A DNA stretch of 64,000 bases from Saprospiraceae bacterium (GTDB taxonomy: Bacteria > Bacteroidota > Bacteroidia > Chitinophagales > Saprospiraceae), in the NCBI GenBank assembly GCA_016706365.1, contig JADJJU010000023.1:259841-323840 (forward strand), in the 5' to 3' direction. This document shows, one piece after another, positions 9,226 through 17,999 of this stretch. The stretch's first letter is position 1; each line of letters begins with the position of its first letter. The notes beneath the pieces are model-generated. The model worked only from the letters and a program-made list of their open reading frames with translations. It was not told where the DNA came from and did no database searches. The translations under genes were made by a program, and so were the position numbers.

Positions 9226-10104
9226 TTATATGGCTTTGCCATTAATCCCTCCAAACCACCTGACGAGAATCGCCGCAGTAATAAACATAAGTAGTGAATA
9301 AACGGCCGGAGGTATGGCAATTTCCGGATTATTGAGTAGCGTAGCAGATGTTGCTATTGCAATAGCCAGGGTTCCATTTTGAATCCCTGTTTCCAGAGAG
9401 ATAGTGGAGCTTTGCTTAAATGATAATCCCAACATTCTTGAACTTACGAAACCAACAAACAGTGATGTAATATTCAGAACCAAAGCAGGTAATCCTGATT
9501 GTATAAAGAATGGTACTATGTTTTCTTTGTCCTTAAAAATAGCACCCAGGATAATAAGAATAATAAATATCGCTGATGCGATTTTTACCGGCCGCTCTAA
9601 TTTCAGTGCTGTTTCCGGATAATGACCTTTTATTATCATACCAATGCCAACCGGGATGACTGTGATGATCATTATTTGAATCATAGTTTTGAGAACCGGT
9701 AATGCTATATATTTACCTTCTCCAATAAAGTGTTCCATTCCAAAGTTTACAAGGAATGGAATAGAAATCACGGTAACTAAACTGGAAATGGCGGTTAGAG
9801 TTATGGAGAGTGCTGCGTCACCTTTGGCCAGATAAGTGAGAAGATTTGATGTGGCTCCTCCGGGACAAGCGGCTAATAGTATTATTCCTACTGCAAACTC
9901 AGGTTTAAGGTCAGGCCAGATCATCACCAGACCAATGGCCATTAATGGCAAAAATATCAACTGATTTATCAGACCTATCAATGCTGCTTTAGGAAACTTG
10001 GCAACCCTTTTGAAATCAGATACAGATAAAGCCAAACCCATACCTAGCATGATAATCCCTAATGCCAGCGGTAAAAATATTTCCGTCAACAGATTTGCTT
10101 CCAT
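9226..10104 (-). CDS. Bile acid:sodium symporter (BASS/SBF) family transporter
   Basis: A 292-residue membrane protein with nine or ten TM helices. It shows the SBF-family layout: an N-terminal helix with GIIMLGMGLALSVSDFKRV, then the crossover motif LAACPGGATSNLLTYLAKGD (residues ~75-95), where the PGG and N residues contribute to the sodium/substrate site. A second-half equivalent lies in SLETGIQNGTLAIAIATS (E, Q and N conserved). Members carry organic anions, keto acids such as pyruvate or pantoate, or sulfated compounds with sodium. The substrate cannot be read from sequence. The gene appears to stand alone upstream of the M28 peptidase gene. Confidence 0.88.
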   Translation of the reverse strand: MEANLLTEIFLPLALGIIMLGMGLALSVSDFKRVAKFPKAALIGLINQLIFLPLMAIGLVMIWPDLKPEFAVGIILLAACPGGATSNLLTYLAKGDAALSITLTAISSLVTVISIPFLVNFGMEHFIGEGKYIALPVLKTMIQIMIITVIPVGIGMIIKGHYPETALKLERPVKIASAIFIILIILGAIFKDKENIVPFFIQSGLPALVLNITSLFVGFVSSRMLGLSFKQSSTISLETGIQNGTLAIAIATSATLLNNPEIAIPPAVYSLLMFITAAILVRWFGGINGKAI

Positions 10105-10210
10105 ACCCTATTTTTCTGTAATAATATATAAAATATGGCTTATTGATGCCTGCACATTCCCGCAAACATAGAATATCAAAATAAATCGGCCATATTTTAA
10201 TCCGCAAACA

Positions 10211-10237
10211 AAAAAGGAGCAATTCTGCTCCTTTTTT
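10211..10237 (-). terminator. Rho-independent terminator, bidirectional
   Basis: AAAAAGGAGCA pairs perfectly with TGCTCCTTTTT around an ATTC loop, with A- and T-tracts on both sides. It sits 8 bases past the stop of the coiled-coil gene, so it ends that minus-strand transcript. Confidence 0.85.
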
Positions 10238-10245
10238 ATTTCATA

Positions 10246-11628
10246 TTACTCTTCCTCAGACTTATCTGGAATGGATTCGGATGGAATTTCTTCAGCCGCT
10301 TCAGCGGAATCTTTGGTTTTTGACTCCTCGGGTACTGAAGTTTCACTACTTCCGGGTTCTGGAGAAGAAAGCCCTTCACCTGAATTAACTTCAGCTGATT
10401 CCGGTGCAATGTTTGCTTCCTCGGAGTGCAAATCTTTCGGACCCACTATTGCAGCCGCAGCTTTTTCCAGTTTTCCTTCACCCTCCTTTCTTTGCTCAGC
10501 TGCTTCTTTAATTTCAGCAGCAATTTTATCCTGAGCTGCTTTCTTTGCATCCTCCAACTCAGCGCGCTTCTTATCCTTTTCTTTGATATTTGCAAGCTTT
10601 GATTCCAGCTCGGTTTTAGTGGCAAGCATATCGGCAAGTTTCAACTCTTTAGAGTCAATTCTTTCCTGAACCATTTTGATTTTTGCTTCCCGTAGCTGAG
10701 CTTCCAGCATTCCACCGGATTCCCCTACTCGTTTGTCCTGGAAGTTGATTTCCTCCTTATCTCTTCGGATTGAATTTTGCATTTTTTTAATAGCATCCAG
10801 CAAACCGATCAATCTCTTTTCAATTCGATTATTATTACTATCAGAGGTTCCTTCCGGTTTTGCATCCGGGCCAAATCTTTTTTCTTTTACAATCTTGAAA
10901 GCCTCATCTATTCTGGCCCAAACCTTATTTCTGTGATCCTTGGAGAATCTGATATCTTTCAATTTATTCTGTAATTGCTTGAGATCTTCAAAGAGCACAT
11001 GAAGGCTTAATCCTTTAGTGATACGCTCTTCAATTTCTTCCAGTTTTGCATTGAATTTTTCAAAATTCGTTTTGGATTCATCATTGAATTCTTTGTCCAG
11101 GTCCTTGCGCAGCTCTTTAAGACGAGTAAACATATTATTAGTCTGCTCCTTCAAAGCTGCAGCATGAGATCTGAATATATTTCTATCCTGAATTTGACCC
11201 TGAACCTTATCCCAGAAGTTTTTCAATTCATCCCAGGCATGTATGCTATATTTACCCGCCTGCTCTATTCTGTCTTTGATTTCCTCAATCTCTGAATGAT
11301 ATGTCTTATACAATTTGGATGATAATACCACAAAATGCCACTCTGCCTGAGCTCTTTTCAAGAGATCTTCTTTTTCCACTGAATAACCATCCGGCAATAG
11401 ATCTCCAATTAGTTTCAGGTCAATATTCATTGCCGAACTTCCTTCCGGAAATTGAATAGAATGATCATCTTTCCATTCATGTAAAAGTTGATTTTCAAGC
11501 TCTTGTGTTACAATAGCTTCAGGTATGACGTGTACATCTATTTTATTGGATTCCTCCAACAAGTCTAATGCCAACAGCACTCTTTCTTCACCGGGATTTT
11601 TACCCCACAATACAAGTTTTGATTTCAT
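10246..11628 (-). CDS. Acidic coiled-coil protein of unknown function
   Basis: A 460-residue soluble protein without a signal peptide. Residues 1-130 form a globular N-terminal domain (MKSKLVLWGKNPGEERVLLALDLLE...). Residues ~130-400 are almost continuous charged heptads (for example ELRKDLDKEFNDESKTNFEK and KTELESKLANIKEKDKKRAE), so a long coiled coil is expected. The last ~60 residues are Glu/Ser/Pro-rich, acidic and likely disordered, ending PDKSEEE. I do not recognise the family. The structure suggests a cytoplasmic scaffold or filament-like protein. It is flanked by terminator-like hairpin DNA on its 3' side and by asd, oriented the same way, upstream. Confidence 0.7.
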   Translation of the reverse strand: MKSKLVLWGKNPGEERVLLALDLLEESNKIDVHVIPEAIVTQELENQLLHEWKDDHSIQFPEGSSAMNIDLKLIGDLLPDGYSVEKEDLLKRAQAEWHFVVLSSKLYKTYHSEIEEIKDRIEQAGKYSIHAWDELKNFWDKVQGQIQDRNIFRSHAAALKEQTNNMFTRLKELRKDLDKEFNDESKTNFEKFNAKLEEIEERITKGLSLHVLFEDLKQLQNKLKDIRFSKDHRNKVWARIDEAFKIVKEKRFGPDAKPEGTSDSNNNRIEKRLIGLLDAIKKMQNSIRRDKEEINFQDKRVGESGGMLEAQLREAKIKMVQERIDSKELKLADMLATKTELESKLANIKEKDKKRAELEDAKKAAQDKIAAEIKEAAEQRKEGEGKLEKAAAAIVGPKDLHSEEANIAPESAEVNSGEGLSSPEPGSSETSVPEESKTKDSAEAAEEIPSESIPDKSEEE

Positions 11629-11859
11629 TTCTCAATTACTTATTACAAATTTTTATCTCAATGTCAAATGACACAAATTCACATTTTGGGTATTCTTCCT
11701 TGCAAAGCAATGGATTTACCCTGTAATGAATACAAAAATACTATACTATGAAAGAGTTGGTTATAAATAGGGCACAAAATTCACTTCTTAATGCAAACTC
11801 AATGTTCTATACCTCCTGTTTCATGAAAGTCTGACAAATGTATAAACACTTGACGTAAT

Positions 11860-12849
11860 CTATACTAATTCTTTTTCGAGCAAGCATTCAGCAATCTGAA
11901 CGGCATTAGTTGCAGCTCCTTTTCTTAGATTGTCTGAAACAATCCACATATTCAATGTATTTTCCTGCGATTCATCTCTTCGTATCCTGCCCACAAATAC
12001 CTCATCTCTGTCATGTGAATGTATGGGCATAGGGTACACATTATTTGCCGGATCATCCTGAAGTACAACACCCGGAGAGTTGGCCAGCAAATTTTTCACT
12101 TCATCCAAATCAAAATCTTTCTCAAATTCAACATTTACGGACTCACTGTGACCGCCCATAACAGGAACTCTGACAGTCGTAGCAGTAATCCGAATGGAAT
12201 CATCACCCATTATTTTTTTGGTCTCATTGACCATCTTCATTTCCTCTTTTGTATATCCGTTTGCCAAAAAACTGTCGATATGTGGAAGCACATTCATGTC
12301 TATTACATGCGGATACACCTTATTATGCGCAGTATTATTTCTTTCTCCGATCAACTGATCTACTGCATTTTTCCCTGTTCCGGTCACTGATTGATAAGTT
12401 GAAACCACAATTCTTTTGATTCCATATGCTTTATGTAGAGGGTTCAATGCAACAACCATCTGAATGGTCGAACAGTTGGGGTTGGCTATAATTTTATCTG
12501 TTTTTTCCAATACATGACCGTTCACTTCCGGCACAACAAGCTTTTTTTCAGGGTCCATCCTCCATGCTGAAGAATTGTCTATAACTGTGGCTCCTGCGGC
12601 TGCAAAGTGAGGTGCCCATTCAAGAGATGTACTTCCTCCGGCGGAGAATATGGCGATATCAGGTTGTTTTGAAATGGCATCTTCCATACTCACCACTGTA
12701 TAATTCTGGCCCTGATAACTTACGACCTGACCTACAGATCGGGCTGAAGCCACAGGGATCAGCTCCGTTAATGGGAAATTTCTTTCAGATAATACTTGTA
12801 ACATTTTAGTTCCTACAAGCCCTGTGGCTCCTACTACGGCAACTTTCAT
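11860..12849 (-). CDS. asd: Aspartate-semialdehyde dehydrogenase
   Basis: A 329-residue cytoplasmic enzyme that reduces L-4-aspartyl phosphate to aspartate-4-semialdehyde with NADPH, feeding lysine/diaminopimelate, threonine and methionine synthesis. The N-terminal Rossmann motif GATGLVG (residues 7-13) and NADP-contacting SARSVG are present. The catalytic cysteine is C126 in NPNCSTIQ, and the substrate-binding histidine lies in GGHSESVNVEFE around residue 236. The length fits the family. The gene stands alone, divergent from the lamin-tail protein gene with about 190 bases between them. Confidence 0.97.
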   Translation of the reverse strand: MKVAVVGATGLVGTKMLQVLSERNFPLTELIPVASARSVGQVVSYQGQNYTVVSMEDAISKQPDIAIFSAGGSTSLEWAPHFAAAGATVIDNSSAWRMDPEKKLVVPEVNGHVLEKTDKIIANPNCSTIQMVVALNPLHKAYGIKRIVVSTYQSVTGTGKNAVDQLIGERNNTAHNKVYPHVIDMNVLPHIDSFLANGYTKEEMKMVNETKKIMGDDSIRITATTVRVPVMGGHSESVNVEFEKDFDLDEVKNLLANSPGVVLQDDPANNVYPMPIHSHDRDEVFVGRIRRDESQENTLNMWIVSDNLRKGAATNAVQIAECLLEKELV

Positions 12850-13037
12850 TTTTGGGGGATAGTTTAATTAAATTGAATGGATAATGTCTTAATAGAATAT
12901 GGGACGCTGAATCTGTCCAAAAGATTGTGTTGAATTTAATGTATATAATTTTCCTTGCTCTTTTAATGTTTTTACCTTAGCAGGACAAACGCCACTGCAA
13001 AGATAAATGGCTATTTCGGAAATCAAAGTGAGCAGGC

Positions 13038-15635
13038 ATGAAGGGATTATTTTCGGTTCTATTTTTTTTGGTAAGTTTTAGTCTTTTCGCACAATTGTCA
13101 GATGATTTCTCTGATCCTGATCTCAGTAACAGATGGTCTGGCGATCTGGTAAATTTCAAAGTTAATGACTTTGAAGAACTTCAATTGGAGGCGCCTGCAG
13201 GGGGAACTTCATATCTGGCAACTCCAGTTGTATTTCTTGACAGTATCTCCTGGAATATTTATGTAAGAATGGAATTTGAACCTTCGGCTTCCAATCGTCT
13301 AAGACTTTGGCTGCTTTCTGATACTGAGCAATTGGATGCCGGCAATGGATATTATCTGGAGATAGGAGAATCAGGCAATCAGGATGCGATCCGATTTTTC
13401 CACAAAAATGGCTCTACCCGCACAGAACTGGCAGTGGGTAAATCAGGTGGCGTAGGGCTTGCAAATGCAATTGCACGCATTCGAATTGACTATTCAAACA
13501 ATCAGGAATGGGTAATGCTGGTAGATTATACCGGTGGTTTTTTGCCTGAAGAGGAATTTAGAATTCAGCACACAATAGATTTACCAATACCCCAGCAGCA
13601 TTTTTTTGGATTTTGGTGCACATACACCGAGACCCGCAAAAATTTATTTTTCTTTGATGATGTCAATATTGAAGAACCTTCTCCTGATCTTAGTCCTCCA
13701 AAAGTTACAAACTTTGCCCTCGATGGGAACAACAAAATTGCCATTTATTTTAATGAGCAGATTGATGAAACTACTGTTTTGAATGCCCAAAACTATACAC
13801 TCAATCCGCCAATAAATCTCATTCAATCCAGTCTGGCTGGTCCAACTCAGATTTTACTGGAATATAGCAGCCCATTTCAAAGTCAAACTTCTTATCAACT
13901 AAACTTAAAGGGAATTTTTGATGTAAACGGCAATCAAATGAATGACACTTTGTTCACATTTGATTATTTTGAAGCTGTTCCGGTTTTTAAATTTGATATC
14001 ATATTTAATGAATTAATGGTAAACCCTTCGCCTGGAAGAGGGCTCCCTGAAGAAGAATATATTGAGTTATTTAATATCTCTGATAAAGTCATAGATCTGG
14101 CTGATTTGCAGATCAGAGATGGCAGTACAGTGAGATTGTTACCTTCAGTGGTTTTATTACCGGGTGAATACGTAATCTTGTGTAGCAACGCCAATGTGAA
14201 TCTTTTTGAGCCATTTGGAAAAGTGGCGGGGATGACTGTGTTTCCTGGCTTGACTAATGATGGTAAATTATTGATATTGGAGGACAGAAATGGTGCATAC
14301 ATCCATCATGTTCAATACACTGATGAATGGTATAGAGATGATGTCAAGGGCAGGGGAGGTTTCAGTCTGGAATTGATAAATCCTGATGCTATTTGTCAAT
14401 TATCAGAAAATTGGAGAGGGAGTGATGCGGGATTGGGAGGTACTCCTGGTATGCCAAATTCTGTATTACTGAGAATGCAGGATATCAAACAAGCAAGAGT
14501 CATCTCTGCATATGTTTTAGATCCCCGTCAGTTGCAAATCACATTTGATAAACTTTTAGATCCTGCCACAATAGAGAGCAGCACATTTGCTACATTTTCT
14601 CCAAATGTATCTGTAGGAGCTACAAGTGTGAGTTCTCCCAATTTGAATATTTTGAACATCACATTTAATGAAGATTTGTCGGCTGGAGTAGTCTTAGAAA
14701 TGACCATTCAGTCCGTAGTTGAGGATTGCAAGGGACTCCCTGTCCTGATTAGTATTAAACCTCAGTTCGGCCTTCCTGAATTGCCTGAAGCAGGAGATCT
14801 CAGGATCAATGAGGTATTGTATTTACCGGATGTTGGGGGGTCACGTTTCGTTGAATTGATCAATGTGTCGGATAAAATAATTGATATCAAAGATGTATTT
14901 CTTGCGAATGCTACCGGAAATACACCTGAAGGATTTAAGATTAATGCACTTTATCAATTATTGCCGGGCGGAATAGTAGCTGTAACTGAATCAACAGAAT
15001 ACATAAAAGAAAGATACCTGCCTCCTTCACATGCAAGCATTATTTATGGCAGAGTACCAACACTCCCTGATAAAGCGGGCAATCTTCAGGTTTATACTTC
15101 CATGCTTATTGAGAAGGTGATTTTGGATGAATTGAATTATACAGACGATTTTCATTTTGGACTTTTAAGTGATCAGAGAGGAACTTCATTAGAAAGAATT
15201 GACCCTTTAGGGCCCACAAACAATAGGAGTAATTGGCATTCTGCTGCAAGCTCCGTAAGAAATGCTACTCCCGGTTATGTGAATTCACAATACAGACAAC
15301 AAACCCCTAATGCAGATATGTTTCTTTCCATTCCTGATCCATTTTTATCACCGGACGAAGATGGAAACAGAGATATTTTGCTGATTCAATATGACCTTCC
15401 AACAGGTGGATTCAGGGCTAAAGTAGTTGTATTTGATTCTGAAGGCAGATTGATCAATACGCTTTCAAATGGAGAAATTGTTGCGGCGACTGGAAATTTC
15501 AAATGGGATGGGACTAATGAGAGCGGAGGCAAATCCCGAATGGGTATCTACATTATTCTTGCAGAGTTGACCGGGGCCGAAGGCACAGTTTTGAGATTGA
15601 AGAAGGATGTTGTTTTAGGAGGGGTCTTTGATTAG
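13038..15635 (+). CDS. Secreted surface protein with two lamin-tail (LTD) domains and FlgD-like C-terminus
   Basis: An 865-residue exported protein with signal peptide MKGLFSVLFFLVSFSLFAQ. Residues ~20-215 look like a concanavalin/LamG-type jelly roll (NRWSGDL...WNIYVRMEFEP...FFFDDVNI). An Ig-like domain (bacterial SbsA type, IAIYFNEQIDETTVLNAQNY) follows, then a first lamin-tail domain (IIFNELMVNPSPGRGLPEEE...) and a second Ig-like unit. A second lamin-tail domain (LRINEVLYLPDVGGSRFVEL) and a C-terminal FlgD-Ig/T9SS-like module (FLSPDEDGNRDILLIQYDLP...GIYIILAEL) come last. LTD proteins of Bacteroidota are cell-surface or extracellular, sometimes linked to nucleases or adhesion. No catalytic domain is visible here. 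Confidence 0.85.
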   Translation: MKGLFSVLFFLVSFSLFAQLSDDFSDPDLSNRWSGDLVNFKVNDFEELQLEAPAGGTSYLATPVVFLDSISWNIYVRMEFEPSASNRLRLWLLSDTEQLDAGNGYYLEIGESGNQDAIRFFHKNGSTRTELAVGKSGGVGLANAIARIRIDYSNNQEWVMLVDYTGGFLPEEEFRIQHTIDLPIPQQHFFGFWCTYTETRKNLFFFDDVNIEEPSPDLSPPKVTNFALDGNNKIAIYFNEQIDETTVLNAQNYTLNPPINLIQSSLAGPTQILLEYSSPFQSQTSYQLNLKGIFDVNGNQMNDTLFTFDYFEAVPVFKFDIIFNELMVNPSPGRGLPEEEYIELFNISDKVIDLADLQIRDGSTVRLLPSVVLLPGEYVILCSNANVNLFEPFGKVAGMTVFPGLTNDGKLLILEDRNGAYIHHVQYTDEWYRDDVKGRGGFSLELINPDAICQLSENWRGSDAGLGGTPGMPNSVLLRMQDIKQARVISAYVLDPRQLQITFDKLLDPATIESSTFATFSPNVSVGATSVSSPNLNILNITFNEDLSAGVVLEMTIQSVVEDCKGLPVLISIKPQFGLPELPEAGDLRINEVLYLPDVGGSRFVELINVSDKIIDIKDVFLANATGNTPEGFKINALYQLLPGGIVAVTESTEYIKERYLPPSHASIIYGRVPTLPDKAGNLQVYTSMLIEKVILDELNYTDDFHFGLLSDQRGTSLERIDPLGPTNNRSNWHSAASSVRNATPGYVNSQYRQQTPNADMFLSIPDPFLSPDEDGNRDILLIQYDLPTGGFRAKVVVFDSEGRLINTLSNGEIVAATGNFKWDGTNESGGKSRMGIYIILAELTGAEGTVLRLKKDVVLGGVFD

Positions 15636-15677
15636 TCGATTGCATCTGGCTACTTTTCACTGTGAAAATTGTTTGAA

Positions 15678-16133
15678 ATGGAAATAAACTTTGTCTGCCT
15701 GCCATTCAATGAGCTTAATATTTACCAACTGTATGAACTTTTAAAGCTCAGGCAGGAAGTATTTATCGTGGAGCAACAATGCTATTATCTGGATAATGAT
15801 GGCAAGGATCTGCAGTGTTTTCATTTGATGGGGATCGATAAAGAAGGTAAAATAATTGCCTACGCAAGAATATTACCCCCGGATATTTCGTATCCTGATT
15901 ATGCCTCTTTTGGTAGAATCGTTACAGCTCCAAAAGTTCGCGGAAAATTGTTGGGAAAAAAACTGATGGAAGAAGTCATGAGCAGATGTGAAACCCTTTT
16001 TGCTTCAATACCTATAAAAATTTCTGCTCAAAGCTACCTTCTCCGATTTTATGAAAGCTTTGGGTTTTTAAAGGTTGGAGAAGAATACCTGGAAGATGAC
16101 ATACCACATCACGCAATGGTATATTATCCCTAA
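15678..16133 (+). CDS. ElaA-type GNAT acetyltransferase
   Basis: This ~151-residue protein belongs to the GNAT superfamily, matching the ElaA subgroup: LYELLKLRQEVFIVEQQC near the N-terminus, YARILPP, and the acetyl-CoA-binding loop SFGRIVTAPKVRGKLLGKKL (V-x-G-x-x-L-G-x-x-L type of Q/RxxGxG/A). The C-terminal LRFYESFGFLKVGEEYLEDD...H is the conserved end. The acetyl acceptor of ElaA proteins is not established. I chose ATG 15678 over the TTG at 15669, since homologues start shortly before the NFVCLPF segment. The gene follows the LTD protein gene by about 40 bases on the same strand and could be cotranscribed. Confidence 0.85.
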   Translation: MEINFVCLPFNELNIYQLYELLKLRQEVFIVEQQCYYLDNDGKDLQCFHLMGIDKEGKIIAYARILPPDISYPDYASFGRIVTAPKVRGKLLGKKLMEEVMSRCETLFASIPIKISAQSYLLRFYESFGFLKVGEEYLEDDIPHHAMVYYP

Positions 16134-16242
16134 GTTTTGATATTAAGAATTTATATAATGTGATAATTTGGTTTGATTCATGTAATATTGTTGAACAATA
16201 CAATCACTTTGTCATTTTCACAACAAGATTTATCTATTAAAC

Positions 16243-16911
16243 ATGCAATTGCCTCCTTCATTTATTGATAATTATCGCCATAAGGGCCTGCGTAAGAAGC
16301 TGGTAGAGATAGTGAAGATGAATGGAGTTGAAAATCCAAAGGTCCTGGACGCAATTGGCAAATTACCAAGACACTTATTTTTGGAATCAGCTTTTGAAGA
16401 ACTGGCATACGAGGATAAAGCCTTGCCCATTGGAGATGGACAGACCATCTCACAACCATTTACGGTTGCTTATCAAACTGAGCTTCTAAAGTTGCAACCC
16501 GGAATGAAGGTATTGGAAATCGGTACCGGTTCCGGCTATCAGGCCTGCATTCTAAGTTTAATGGATGTGGAGGTTCACAGTATAGAGCGCCAGGAAAACC
16601 TCTATCACAAAACTAAAAACCTGTTAAGTAAACTGGGTTTTACTAAGATTAAAACTTACTTCAGAGACGGATTTCTGGGTATTCCTGAAGAAATGCCATT
16701 TGATGCAATTTTGGTTACAGCAGGAGCCAGAGATATACCACAGGCGCTCTTAAATCAACTAAAAATCGGAGGGAGACTTGTCATACCGGTAGGAGAGATG
16801 GCTACCCAAAAAATGCTCAGACTGACCCGCACCAGCTCCAATACCTTCGATAAAGAAACGCTTGAGGACTTTAAGTTTGTACCCCTGCTTAAGGGTGTGG
16901 TGAAGAAGTAA
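16243..16911 (+). CDS. pcm: Protein-L-isoaspartate O-methyltransferase
   Basis: A 222-residue cytoplasmic repair enzyme that uses S-adenosylmethionine to methylate L-isoaspartyl residues in damaged proteins. The family signature IGDGQTISQPFTVAYQTELL (residues ~63-82) and SAM-binding motif I VLEIGTGSGYQA (residues 90-101) are intact. The later motifs FDAILVTAGARDIPQALLNQL and GGRLVIPVGE also match. The length is normal. ATG 16243 is the only sensible start. The gene is preceded by ElaA on the same strand with about 110 bases between. Its 3' flank carries degenerate repeats. Confidence 0.96.
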   Translation: MQLPPSFIDNYRHKGLRKKLVEIVKMNGVENPKVLDAIGKLPRHLFLESAFEELAYEDKALPIGDGQTISQPFTVAYQTELLKLQPGMKVLEIGTGSGYQACILSLMDVEVHSIERQENLYHKTKNLLSKLGFTKIKTYFRDGFLGIPEEMPFDAILVTAGARDIPQALLNQLKIGGRLVIPVGEMATQKMLRLTRTSSNTFDKETLEDFKFVPLLKGVVKK

Positions 16912-17390
16912 TTGCGAATCCAATTGCCCTGTTACAGCTAAGGGTATCCTTTGAAATTTTCTTTTAAAGCCGCCCGGCCTTGCGTCCCTAAGAGACAATC
17001 ATAATGGAATTGATTCCTCCTGCGACCTCACTCCTCACCCACACAAACTGGCTGTTCGCCAATAGCCAACAGCTAATAGCCAACAGCAAGCTTTTCACCA
17101 AGCAGCCTATAACTAACTTCATTTCCGTCGTCTTAAATAAACGATCATACTTCTGCCATAAGCCTCACTTCATCTATAATATACCTGTTCCCGAAAATAA
17201 AGCTCTTCTTTTGTGGTTACTAATGCAACCTTTCAGATTCAATTTGCATCTAAGTGGTTATTCAAGGGTTTCTTACTTATAATTTGCACCCTACTCCTTT
17301 TCCTTTCAATAAAGCTGCCTCCTGTCGTGTGTTTGTGATGATTATCACCCTATTTCGTATTGTATTTTTTTATCATATAACTTCAAACAC
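16912..17390. other. Intergenic region with word-like repeats
   Basis: About 480 bases downstream of pcm. At 17020-17095 degenerate repeats occur (CCTCACTCCTCACCC, then GGCTGTT, then CCAATAGCCAACAGCTAATA and a further copy). The rest is A+T-rich and must contain the promoter of the histidine-phosphatase-like gene. A 92-codon open frame here consists mainly of this repeat and is not credible as a gene. Confidence 0.6.
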
Positions 17391-17924
17391 ATGAAAACAC
17401 GTTTTTTTTCTACTACCTTTTTGATCGCCCTGATGATGACTGCAACCTTGACTGCCGTTGCGAATGACAACCCTAAGCCGGTGACTACTATTATTTTACT
17501 AAAGCATGCTGAAACTGTTGATACGAATGCTGAAAATCCGTCTCTTTCTGATTTGGGTAAGCGCAGGGCTGAGTTGCTTAGTGATTTATTAAGAAGCACT
17601 CCTATTAATGCAATATATGCTTGCAAGCACGAAAGGACGAATGGTACATTAAAGCCATTATCTGCAGCAAAAGGCATCAAACTTCAACAGTATAATTCTG
17701 CTGAACTTAACAAAAGCCTTTTCAATATGTACTCCGGTAACATGGGAAATACTATTGTAATATGCGGAGACGATAAGACATTACCTCAGATGCTTAACAT
17801 GTTGACAGGAACAAAGGATTATACAAATCTTTCAAAAGAAGAATTTGATAATGTATTTGTTTTGACTAGTTCTCAACTGGGTAAAGCTGATGTAAAAAAA
17901 GTGAAATACGCGACGAATCTCTGA
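17391..17924 (+). CDS. Exported histidine-phosphatase-fold protein with altered catalytic site
   Basis: A 177-residue protein with a signal peptide (MKTRFFSTTFLIALMMTATL...VA). The first beta strand and loop TTIILLKHAETVDTNAENPS, then LSDLGKRRAELLSDLL, clearly resemble the histidine phosphatase (phosphoglycerate mutase/SixA) fold. In active members the loop reads RHG/RHA-E-T, and a second catalytic histidine lies in a VVGHSNT-like motif. Here the first motif is KHAET (arginine replaced) and the second is IVICGDDKTLP (histidine replaced by aspartate). One catalytic His remains, but the second His and an Arg are lost, so catalysis is doubtful. It may be a binding protein. A strong terminator follows. 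Confidence 0.75.
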   Translation: MKTRFFSTTFLIALMMTATLTAVANDNPKPVTTIILLKHAETVDTNAENPSLSDLGKRRAELLSDLLRSTPINAIYACKHERTNGTLKPLSAAKGIKLQQYNSAELNKSLFNMYSGNMGNTIVICGDDKTLPQMLNMLTGTKDYTNLSKEEFDNVFVLTSSQLGKADVKKVKYATNL

Positions 17925-17966
17925 TTTGATTTATTCGTTCTGTTTTCGAAAAGGGATTAGTCCCGG

Positions 17967-17999
17967 TAGGTGCTGTGTTTTCACGGCACCTATTTTTTT
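17967..17999 (+). terminator. Rho-independent terminator
   Basis: TAGGTGCTGTG (17967-17977) pairs with CACGGCACCTA (17982-17992) with one G-U pair around a 4-base loop, followed by seven T. It ends the phosphatase-like gene and overlaps the 3' end of the convergent gene by a few bases. Confidence 0.9.

Noticed and set aside
9119..9301. Small plus-strand frame across the hairpin at 9192
   Set aside because: It runs through the hairpin and T-tract and overlaps the 3' end of the symporter gene; no protein features.
13038..15635. A nuclease or protease domain in the lamin-tail protein
   Set aside because: Only binding-type beta domains are visible; no catalytic motif was found.
17004..17282. 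A 92-codon plus-strand frame after pcm
   Set aside because: It is composed mainly of the word-like repeats, has no ribosome-binding site and no recognisable protein features.
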